Source: Collodictyon triciliatum
Lineage: Eukaryota; CRuMs
Direction: 5' to 3'
DNA: 34,329 nt
NCBI GenBank assembly: GCA_043381765.1
Contig: JBHJMP010000899.1
Coordinates: forward strand, 1 to 34,329
The translations under genes were made by a program, and so were the position numbers. The notes under the pieces are model-generated. The model was not told the origin of the DNA. It did not search any database and saw only the letters and a list, made by a program, of their open reading frames with translations. Positions 1 to 9,387 of the stretch are shown here, piece by piece. Numbering within the stretch: position 1 is the stretch's first letter; every line of letters begins with the position of its first letter.

Positions 1-128
1 AACCAAAAAAACCAAAAAAACCAAAAAAACCAAAAAAACCAAAAAAAACCAAAAAAAACCAAAAAAAACCAAAAAAACCAAAAAAACCAAAAAACCAAAA
101 AACCAAAAAACCAAAAAACCAAAAAAAA
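1..128. repeat. CC(A)6-8 tandem repeat, G-free and T-free on this strand
   Basis: About fifteen units of CC followed by six to eight A run from the window edge to about base 128. The complementary strand is T(6-8)GG. The units vary only in A-run length, as in slippage-prone satellites or irregular telomere-like arrays. Similar simple repeats occur inside this window, so an ordinary microsatellite is the simpler reading. Confidence 0.9.
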
Positions 129-569
129 ATGAGCAATACCTGCGCTTTCCTGACGGTCAAGTTGCAACACATTATCAATCCCGTGGTGAAAGACATGATC
201 AACATAGACTTTCCCGTTATCGTAGCCTTCTTCGTTGGTTGCCTTTTTTCACAACTAATTTGTATTGCGATTACCGCCCGCAATAACTTACGCACTCATT
301 GTGTAGACTCGATCAGTTTTAGCTCGAGCGCCCTTCCCACGAGGTATTCAAATGTCCACTCTGCGGGGACACGCTAAGGCTTTGCTTTTAGGAGGACAAT
401 AAATATCCAGTGAAAAAGAAAAGAAACAAAGAAACAAAGAAAAGAAACAAAGAAAAGAAACAAAGAAAAGAAAAAGAAAAGAAAAAGAAAAAGAAATAGA
501 AAAGAAAAAGAAAAAGAAAAATAAAAGAAAAAGAAAAATAAAAGAAAAAGAAAAAGAGAAACAGACACT
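129..569. other. Region before the kelch gene; possible 3' exon of a truncated gene
   Basis: Positions 131-286 on + are open in a hydrophilic, codon-like frame (starts EQYLRFPDGQ, ends CDYRPQ, stop at 284-286), compatible with the last exon of a gene entering from the left. An alternative ATG ORF at 129-377 in another frame is hydrophobic and less convincing. The rest is the purine repeat at 412-562 and the kelch 5' leader. No function is assigned. Confidence 0.2.
412..562. repeat. Purine-rich tract of GAAAC/GAAAAA units
   Basis: Interrupted tandem units of AAAGAAAC changing to AAAAGAAA, almost free of pyrimidines on +, directly upstream of the kelch start codon. The long reverse-strand ORFs here are Phe/Ser/Leu artefacts of the repeat. 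Confidence 0.9.
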
Positions 570-2945
570 ATGCAAGAAAAAATGAAACAAGATGACCTAC
601 CAAACCAAACTGTCGACAAAAAACAAAAAACAAAAATGCAAAGGCGAAAGTCCTTCGTCGAGTCACTGAAGGATTTATCACCTTTCTCGGGACCGTCGAG
701 TTCTTCATCGGGAGATGCATCCTCATCTCTCTTATCGGACTACAACATAAACTGGTGCATAACATTCTTTGAACCCTATTCTTTTTAAACACATGGTGGC
801 TTGTGTCTGCATTATTATGATTTTTTTTTTCGTCGAGCAGAGATTAAAGTTATATATATATATATATATTGTAATGAACATCGTGAAATCCACTTAGCAC
901 CGCAGTGCAAACATCGAAGCACTCCCCTATCGAAAGGTGTAATCACAGCGCTACAATTGTTGGTGTAAGGATTCCCTAATTTTCTTTATCTAAATCAAGC
1001 CTTACAGTATGCAGCTGTATTAGATTAATAATTTTATTTCCCATGGACATAAGCTCAGGCATTGTGGTACATGCTTATTTTTAATCATGAATTGTCATTA
1101 TGAATTTAGGATAATATGGTCATTTATGGAGGCCGTGATTTGGAAACAAAGTCATATTTTGACGACGTGTTCGTGCTTAACTTGTGTATAGTCTTAATGT
1201 CATACATATTCATAGTTTCCAATATCTTCTTGAAATTTGGGCTGTCTAGCAGGATATCTCTTTCATTTTATACATATACGACGCATCACCGGATACTATA
1301 TTTACCCATTCCACACCGTAAGTAACCTATGAATGGACGAAGCCCGATTTGAATGGCAAGATACCATCCCCAAGAGCACTACACACATCTTCGCTAGCTG
1401 GTGATGGAAAAACCATCATTATCACAGGAGGCTCTAATGATAAAGTAGAATTTGACGAAGTCTTTTCGTTGGACTGCGGTTTGTACCAATTTGAAATTGA
1501 TAGTGGCCATGGTACTAAAATTCTGCCATCTTACATTTTTTTTTTGTCTGCAAGCAATTTTAATTTTTTTTCCATTATTTGCTCACCTAAACTAGAGACA
1601 TGGACATTCGAAATGATCTTTGCTGGGCCTGATTTCCCGGGAGGCGGTCTTACAGGCCACTCAGCGACTCTTCATGACCGAAAACTCTATGTATTTGGCG
1701 GGCGTCTATCTTTAACAGAAAGAGCATCTTCGTATTTGCACACATTTGACCTAGGTAGATTACACTGGCCAAAATGGAATATATATACACCAATGTCAGT
1801 TTGAAATATATTTATTCGTAATTGCGCGTTTGTGGTTCTTACTCATAGACACAAAGAGATGGGATAAAATTGAGGCATCTGGACATATTATTCCAAGGTT
1901 TGCCTGCTTAGTTAATTTATCTAATATATGAATATTCTACTCTGCTACATACGGCTGATGAGGGGGAACTCTGAAAGGCGCCAATCAAATGTACCAATTT
2001 GATAATTAGGGCAGGGCATACATCAACATTGATTCAGAGCAGACTTCGTGGGGACTATATTCTCATTTTCGGAGGGAAAAATGGAGATTCAACTGTTGAT
2101 GCAAAAGTTGTTCTGTTCGACATCGGTATGCTTGCCAAATTCATGCTCCCATGGGAATTAACAACACAACAAAATCAAACATACTATGTGATTTAATTGT
2201 ATTAATAAATAACTCACGTTTCACCTGTATTCAAATATGCTTGAATCAGCCAATCAATCTTGGAATCTGTTGGAAGCAACTGGAAAGGTATTTCCTTGTA
2301 CTATATATATTTGAGAACGAAGGTGTGGTTTCCAGCACGATGCTCTGCCATCCCAGACAAATTCGGCCGCATGAATGTTTAAAAATACTACAACCTTGAA
2401 GAAGAGTTCCATTCAATTTTTTTTTTTTGTTTATTTATTCTCTTTGTTGTACATAAATCATGGTAATTTTTTTGATACAAATACTGAAATACACACTAAA
2501 GTCCCCAGGAGCATCTAGATTGTTCCATAGCAGTGTCTACGCAGCGCCCTTCTTGGTCATACTCGGAGGAAAGAGGGAGTACTCTGATGAAGGATTAGAC
2601 TCGATCTACGTCTTGGACACTCGTAAGACTAATTGGAGCTGGAAACGCTACATATTTTGAACGTAGCGCACACATCGCCCCCCTTTATCAGCAAAGAGAC
2701 TATAGACATATTATTTGATAATCACCCCTCGTTTCATCGGCACACCGCCCTCTAAAGAAGTGTAACACGGCTACTACTATCCAGAGTACTCCAGATGGGC
2801 AAAGATTAAACTCCAGTCAAGCTTTTCTGTGAATGGCCGATTCGGACACACGATGGTTCAGCACGGAGACACGCTGATTATATTCGGAGGCTGCCACAAC
2901 AAAGTGTGCTACAACGACGTCCACGAACTCACCATAGCTCGCTAA
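570..2945 (+). CDS. Kelch-repeat beta-propeller protein, six blades, about 10 exons
   Basis: Proposed exons: 570-754, 898-964, 1110-1183, about 1323-1478, 1596-1754, 1849-1897, 2010-2125, 2252-2289, 2502-2622, 2785-2945. The frames join cleanly at most junctions, for example VLDT|Q|YSRWAK across 2622/2785. The junction between 1183 and about 1323 cannot be fixed to the base because no AG fits the phase, and the first junction is inferred. The protein would be about 370 residues. An N-terminal Ser-rich segment (SFVESLKDLSPFSG, then a Ser run) precedes six kelch motifs, seen as a double-Gly beta strand (VIYGGRD, IIITGGSN, LYVFGGRL, ILIFGGKN, VILGGKRE, LIIFGGCH), each followed by a tyrosine/aspartate strand and a Trp. 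Six blades make one propeller, normally a protein-binding scaffold. No BTB, F-box or membrane segment is visible, so the partner and pathway are unknown. Confidence 0.8.
850..869. repeat. (TA)n microsatellite in kelch intron 1
   Basis: Ten TA dinucleotides in the first proposed intron of the kelch gene. Confidence 0.9.
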
Positions 2946-3032
2946 TATCTGAACGGGACTAGGAAATCCTCTCTGGTTATCGGCCTGCGCTGTGGATGCG
3001 GGTATCTTCACCAACCACACCCAAAGCCACAA

Positions 3033-3038
3033 AATAAA
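3033..3038 (+). terminator. AATAAA polyadenylation signal of the kelch gene
   Basis: Canonical AATAAA about 90 nt past the kelch stop codon, the first one downstream. Confidence 0.45.
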
Positions 3039-3147
3039 CAGACCTGTTCGCTCTACCCTCGGCCCACACAAACTGTATCGAACTGAACTAAACTGAACTA
3101 AACTGAAAAGGCTGCTGTCAGTGAGACCAGGTCTTTGCATTTATTGA

Positions 3148-3202
<55 letters not shown>
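3148..3202. repeat. (TTA)n microsatellite
   Basis: About 18 uninterrupted TTA/ATT triplets between the kelch and FGGY genes. Confidence 0.95.
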
Positions 3203-3388
3203 GTTTTCATTTCAGTTTATTCGGTATGATCTATTATTAACATTTTTATTTCTATTTTTTATTTTATTATTATTGCAAATTATTATTGCAATTATTGTCA
3301 TCTCACCCATCGCACACATTCCTTTGCTTCGCCCTGGGTGCTGTGATTGTTGTCTGTTTGACAGGAAGCAAAGGCAGGTTTGCAATAG

Positions 3389-6300
3389 ATGTCGTCGCCT
3401 CTTTTCGTAGCCGTCGATGTTGGGACCGGAAGTGTTCGGGCTGCCATATTCGATCTGTGTGGAAGTCGCCTTGCTCTTCAAACCGAGGCCCTTAAGACAT
3501 GGAACGACACTCCGCTTCACTATGAGCAGTCGTCCGAGGATGTTTGGAGCAAGTGTGCTTTGGTTGTCCGAAAGGTGACTCTTCTTTCTCGGCAGAGGGC
3601 GTTCCATGATGTTTTCATTGCCCAGCCACTCATCAAAGGCTCGTGCTTCGTTTAAGGGCACATTATTCTCCTGTTTTGTTTAAACAAGAAGGTTAAAAAG
3701 AAGGTGATGCATGCTGAGATTCACCCATATAATCATCATATGATAAGTGTGTAGAATCAGTCCCAGAAGCTCGAGATCTCGTGGTCGGTGTAGGTTTTAC
3801 TGGTACATGCTCACTCGTTCTACTTGGTGATGACAATAAGCCTGTTTCTGCATCTCTAGATGGTTCCAGCGACAAAAATATTATTTTGTGGTATGTTTAA
3901 ATTAATTGTTCATTTTCGCGTTTGCTCTCTCCCATGCGCTCCCATCCCGCCCCTTTGTATGGCATAACCTCGCTACACTTTGAATCGAATAAAGGAAAAA
4001 AAATTAATTGTTCATTTTAATTCACTATCACAGAAGACATATTTGCGCAAGGCTAATTGATTATCATCATTTTCTTGTTCTTTTTCATTTTCTTCTTGTT
4101 CTTGTTGTTCTTGTTGTTCTTGTTGTTCTTGTTGTTCTTGTTGTTCTTGTTGTTCTTGTTGTTCTTCTTTTTTCTTTTTCTTCTTTTTCTTCTTGTTCTT
4201 GTTCTTGTTCTTGTTGTTCTTGTTCTTGTTGTTCTTGTTGTTCTTCTTTTTCTTCTTTTTCTTCTTCCTCTTCATCACCATCATCACCATCACCATCATT
4301 ATTGTAATGGAGTTGGATGCTAAGAATGCAATCCTAGGATATATGCCCTTGTTTCATCTGTCTCAAATCTATGATTAACAGGATGGACCACCGAGCAATT
4401 AACGAGGCCGACGAAATCAACGATTCTGGTCACGAACGACTACGCTTCCTCGGTGGCAAAATATCACCTGAGATGCAAGTGCCAAAGATACTATGGCTTA
4501 AGAGAAACATGCCCCACTCTTTTGCGTCTACGAGGCACTTTTTTGACCTCCCAGACTTTTTGTCATTCAAGGCCACTGGGTGCCATAGCCGCTCTATGTG
4601 CACAACCACATGTAAATGGACTTATCAACCAGTAGACACGAGCACACGTGAAGACAAAACACTGTTTGGTACCGAAGGCTGGAGTGACTCATTTTTTCAA
4701 ACGACAGATCTTTCAAACTTTGTTGACGATAATTACGTCCGAATCGGCTCCCAGGTTTTGCCCCTAGGGTCTAAAATGGCATTACCTCTGCATCCGACTG
4801 TTTCCGACATGTGGGGTCTTGGAAGACAACCTGTATGTGTGGCAGTTTCGTCTATAGATGCACACTCGGGAGGTATTGGCGTCCTCGGAGTTCATCCTGC
4901 AGCCACGCCCAATGAAAGGGTGGATGAGTTGCTCCTTTCTCAAAAATTGGCTCTGATATGCGGGACGTCAAACTGCCACATGGTAGCATCCAAAGAGCCC
5001 AAATTTGTGCCGTAAGTATACAAAATAAGAATTATAATATCAATAAAATAAATATTAACATCTAAATACATAAATGCTTTTGTATCTTGCTTTATTTTTT
5101 TTTTATTGTGATAAAGACGAATTTAATCAATTTATGATAACGACTATAATAATTAAAATAAAAAGACGCTATAATAGCTAAAATTTAACTTCTTCAATAT
5201 GTAATATATTTAATAGTGAATTCTTAATGAGCCATCCTTCATATACCCAATCCAAATTGTAAGATTTATTGAAACCCATTCATTTGAGGATAGAGGTGTA
5301 TGGGGACCTTACTTTGGCGCTATGATTCCAGACATGTGGCTCTCTGAGGGTGGCCAGTCTTCATCGGGTTCCCTCATTCAACACATCATAGATGTTCATT
5401 CTGCCAACACCATCTTGTCGTTCGAGGCAGCAAAGCTTGGAATTCACCCGTACCAAGTGCTTAATGACAAAATCAAGCAAATAGCTGAAAATAAGCCTGT
5501 AACCTGTCCAGCCTTTCTCACTAAGGAAATTCACGTTTGTAATATTAGCTTCTGCCCCTGAGAATCGAATTTACCCTCTCACTTCTCTAGCAACACTTAA
5601 TTTTCTCTCTGTATTATTGTATTTGCCATTCTCTCTAATCATACATTTACACAAATTTCCATAGTGTTTGCCTTACTTCCATGGAAATCGTTCGCCGATA
5701 GCTGACCCGTCTCTGACTGGAATGGTATTTTAGAATGACTATTTAACAGACCAGAAAATGGATCTGTTCCTCTTTTTTTTCCCCTCCTTCAAATTGATTA
5801 ATATAATCAAACTGGTCAATTAATAAAAACTAAACAAAAAAATGACAGTTTTGCGGTTTGACCTTAAATGAAGGTATTGATGATTTAGCAATTAAGTATT
5901 ACTGTGTGGTACAGGTTTTTTTTTTGGATTTATCAATTATTTGATTATTTACTACAACTATGATTATTATGGTTAATTTAATTATTGTCCTTATTATTAT
6001 TTTTATTTATCTTACTGATTGTCTGGCGGTTAAATAAAGTCTAACTTGTTCTAGTATACTGTTTTCATTTAATAATATCAATTTTTATATTACCTAGGCT
6101 TTGGCATATGGCACGCGCCACATAATTGAGGCCATGAATGATTCTGGGCATGATATCAAAGTAAGAATATTTCCGAAAAAAACAAAACAGGAAAAAGGTC
6201 CATCGTTTAATAACCTACACTCCAACTAAATAATGTTTTCTACATTTTTTTCGAAATCATTCGGTATTGCCATTCGGTTTTCTTAACAGGTTATCGTCGC

Positions 6301-6862
6301 TACGGGAGGCCTTGCCAACAATATGCTGTTTCTGCAAGAGCATGCTGATATTACTGGACTTCCCGTCGTTGTAAGATTTTTCCACTGATATCTGCTACAT
6401 TTTATTCTACACAGTCCTATTAAACAATCTCAAACATAATATGTCATTTAATTTCAACCCGCCTATAGTGCATCAGTTCACACGCGTGTGAAAGACAAAA
6501 CTTGATATATATATTTATGATATCTAAGCAAATCAAATAAATGGCCGAACTATGTATGCCATTCAGATTCCGAAGGAATCAGAATCTGTGCTACTTGGGT
6601 CAGCAATCCTTGCAGCAAAAGCGAGCGAGCACTTCAGCGATTTGGAGATTGCCATGAAAAGTATGACTGGGATCAACCGGGTAAGCATTACTAGTATATA
6701 AATTCCAATTTATTCTGCTAAACAGTACTCAATCCGATGCATATATAGATTGTGCAGCCAACCCCCCATACCAATAGTTATCACGCGACCAAGTATCGTG
6801 TCTTCAGGAAGCTTTACCAGGACCAGCTAACCTACAAAGAGATTATGTCACAAGCCGAATAA
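3389..6862 (+). CDS. FGGY: FGGY-family carbohydrate kinase (probable D-ribulokinase), complete, 10 exons
   Basis: Exons 3389-3574, 3748-3890, 4382-5011, 5294-5534, 5665-5724, 5849-5914, 6098-6160, 6290-6370, 6567-6680 and 6749-6862 join in phase and give 565 residues, close to the 551 of human FGGY. The family phosphorylates sugars with ATP; the FGGY/YDR109C branch acts on D-ribulose and is regarded as a cytosolic metabolite-repair kinase. Seen here: the N-terminal phosphate-binding loop VAVDVGTGSVRAA near residue 10; the WMDHRA substrate motif across the 3890/4382 junction; FFDLPDFLSFKATG; CKWTY; FVPGVWGPYFGAMIPDMW across 5011/5294; the family signature HGNRSPIADPSLTGM; and the second-domain glycine loop ATGGLANN. 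All expected blocks are present, so it should be active. The acceptor at 3748 is chosen on phase (TAAG|TGT). Intron 2 holds the putative retroposon and a large repeat. D-ribulose specificity is inferred from the family branch. Confidence 0.93.
3899..4018 (+). mobile_element. Putative miniature retroposon with 18-bp target-site duplication
   Basis: A perfect direct repeat AAATTAATTGTTCATTTT occurs at 3899-3916 and 4001-4018. Between them lie 84 nt (3917-4000) that are much richer in G+C than the surrounding intron and end in GAATCGAATAAAGGAAAAA, which contains an AATAAA and then an A-tract leading into the second repeat copy. Flanking duplication plus a 3' A-tail is the signature of target-primed reverse transcription of a short RNA (SINE or 5'-truncated mRNA end). 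It sits in intron 2 of the FGGY gene in sense orientation. No RNA polymerase III A/B boxes are obvious. Confidence 0.55.
4072..4300. repeat. Compound TTGTTC/TTTTTC/CAT repeat in FGGY intron 2
   Basis: About 190 nt of TTC and TTG triplets in changing order, ending with a short CAT/CAC triplet run (4273-4299). It explains the long Leu/Val/Phe-only or Gln/Asn/Lys-only ORFs on both strands. Confidence 0.95.
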
Positions 6863-6863
6863 A
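6858..6863 (+). terminator. AATAAA overlapping the FGGY stop codon
   Basis: The last codons GAA TAA are followed by A, so the stop codon lies inside an AATAAA hexamer. No other exact AATAAA is seen in the next 150 nt. If used, the 3' UTR would be only about 15-30 nt. Confidence 0.3.
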
Positions 6864-7438
6864 TTGGAGTACAAATTCAAAACAATATCCTTTATATCTT
6901 GAACCAAAGTGCTCGCGCAATTAGAATGAGTCTTCCTCCTTATTATCGAAGAGTCAGAAGAATTAAAAAAAACAAGAAAAACACAGTGAGATTGCAACAA
7001 AAAACGTCAACTAGTGAGCAAAGTAGGTAAAAGAAAAAGAACAGAGAAAGGAGGCAAGTAACATATGAAGCTTTTTTTTTCGAACCGCGATGGAAGATAC
7101 ACTGTATTTTGTTAATCTCGCTAAAGACTCGTGATATTCAGCGATTTGATAAACCGTTTCCTGTCTGCCCATATACCCATATAATTTTTCCACTCGATTT
7201 TTAATTTCAATATCTTATTTTATCATATTCAGATTGTTTCCCTTACTAGCATTTCTTCCTCTTTTCAATTTTTCGTTTTCTTTTCTATTTTTATTTTATT
7301 TTATTTCTTTTTTTTTTTCTCCTGGTATCTTCTTTTTCGGGGGAGGAGGAGCGTCTTTTTCTTCTTTCTTTTAAACAATAATCATTTGCCTTATTTTGCC
7401 AACACTTCTTTCTTGTCTGGCCAGAAGCCGCCTCGCAC
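6863..7438. other. Intergenic region between FGGY and the long disordered gene
   Basis: FGGY 3' flank and then T-rich DNA. A T/TTTC-rich stretch at about 7250-7372 with a short GGGGGAGGAGGAG block precedes the next start codon. The 60-codon reverse-strand ORF at 7011-7193 has no recognisable features. No gene is supported. Confidence 0.5.
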
Positions 7439-9332
7439 ATGTCCTTCGACGTTCAGCAGCTATTCAAGACGCACGCAAAGGCCGATCAGCATACGATTGA
7501 CCCAGCCAAAGGCCGCTCCTCCACTAGAGACCCAGCAGAGACGCCACGTCACAAGCCTTTGTTTCACTCACACGACTCGCGTTTGCCGCGCTCACCGTTT
7601 GGACATATCGCCTCAACACAAAACAAGCACCCAAACTCATTTCTTAAAGCTTCTCTGGTTCACGAACGCGAAGGTGAAAAAGTTTCTCTTACTGCCGATG
7701 TGATAACTCGCACTTGCCCAGACAACAGCGTAGACCCTGCTCGGCGGTCTCCGTTCTTGGCCAAGATACAGAGAAAGAGCTTAACACAGGCCCATCAAAT
7801 AACCCAACGAGCCAGCCCGCCTTTCTCATCACCTGCGTCAGATCGGCCTCTCAATCCCGATAGCTCCATGTCACTTTTCAGAACAACTCCAGAGACTTCA
7901 TTCGGGTCTAGTTTTCAGAAAAGGTCTCCCTTTGGAAGAATGTGTCCATTAACCAAACCCCTCGTGGGAGTTACCAGAGAGATATCACATAGGAAAGCAC
8001 TTTTCCCTCCAAAACTGAAACTGCATGGTATTACCTCGCATGAGTATCATAAGGATTCCAGAATAGATGCCGAATCTGAGTCCGACATGAGTATCATAGA
8101 CACTGCTGGGGAGTTTAATCAGGCACAGACACAAAGTCACCAGTGTTTGCATATACCGTACAAAGCAAATACCCCAATTCGCTCGGTTAGCTCAATAAAT
8201 TTACAAATCGCTGAGGAATCCGCAAATGACCTGCTGGACATGCGCTCTGAAGAAACGGAAAAGGGAATGGTGACCCAGAGAGCCCCATCAATACTCCCGT
8301 ANNNNNNNNNNNNNNNNNNNNNNNNNNNNNNNNNNNNNNNNNNNNNNNNNNNNNNNNNNNNNNNNNNNNNNNNNNNNNNNNNNNNNNNNNNNNNNNNNNN
8401 NNNNNNNNNNNNNNNNNNNNNNNNNNNNNNNNNNNNNNNNNNNNNNNNNNNNNNNNNNNNNNNNNNNNNNNNNNNNNNNNNNNNNNNNNNNNNNNNNNNN
8501 NNNNNNNNNNNNNNNNNNNNNNNNNNNNNNNNNNNNNNNNNNNNNNNNNNNNNNNNNNNNNNNNNNNNNNNNNNNNNNNNNNNNNNNNNNNNNNNNNNNN
8601 NNNNNNNNNNTTTTGTTTCAAGCTGACGTGAATAATATGATAGCAGGAATAAGGACGGTGAAAATATTAGCATGACCACGTCAGCTGCGCTATCAGCGGG
8701 CCCAAATACCCACAACCAGTCAATCCGCTCAGAGAATAACGATAGGCCGATAGGAGACGAGGAGGAACACTGGAGTAAGCAGAAATCAGTCCATGCGACT
8801 TCTTGCACAGACCAAATAAAAATTGGTCAAGATTGCCGCATTATATCTCAAGAGACACGGTCGCGTTTCAGTAAGTCTAAGATTGGTGCTTGAGGAAAAG
8901 GAACATATCAAATATTTTTCTTCAGTTTTCCTGAAATACTTGTGTTCCTTCGCAGGTAAGGGCGAATTTCGCCAACCTATTGTCACTGATGCGATGGTGA
9001 GAATTTCTCTGTACTCGTACCAAATATTTGTATGTGATCTTTATTTTACTTCATTTCCTTTTCTCCAGGTCGACTTATACTATGCAGATATATTCCAAGT
9101 TATTCGTACAAAATTAGCAAAAAGCATAAAAAAATACTCTTTGAAGAAATCAAACCCCAAGAAAATACTGAAACGCCTTATTCTGAAACATGTAAGGCTT
9201 TCCACGACTATATGATTGATTTAAAAAATGCCGTTATTAATAAGTTTTTTGTTTTTAAATTAAATTAAATTAAATTAAATTAAATCGATACTCAATTTCA
9301 CTCATCACCCGCAGGATTCTAAAGGTATGTGG

Positions 9333-9387
<55 letters not shown>

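Larger units (their letters stand above)
2946..3388. other. Kelch to FGGY intergenic region
   Basis: Holds the kelch 3' UTR with a poly(A) signal at 3033-3038, a small imperfect CTGAACTAAA tandem near 3082-3104, the (TTA)n microsatellite at 3148-3202 and an AT-rich FGGY upstream region. The 107-codon reverse-strand ORF here overlaps the last kelch exon and is not supported. Confidence 0.6.

Noticed and set aside
1349-1804. Uninterrupted 151-codon ORF in the kelch gene
   Set aside because: The stretch 1479-1595 is a 117-nt in-frame intron without stops (GTTTGT...CTAG); removing it restores the kelch spacing (SLDCETWTFEM).
3212-3661. 149-codon ORF on the minus strand
   Set aside because: Antisense of FGGY exon 1 and the (TTA)n region; the + strand frame is a clear kinase N-terminus.
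4008-4323. Four ORFs rich in Leu/Val/Phe or Gln/Asn/Lys on both strands
   Set aside because: All are translations of the TTC/TTG repeat in FGGY intron 2.
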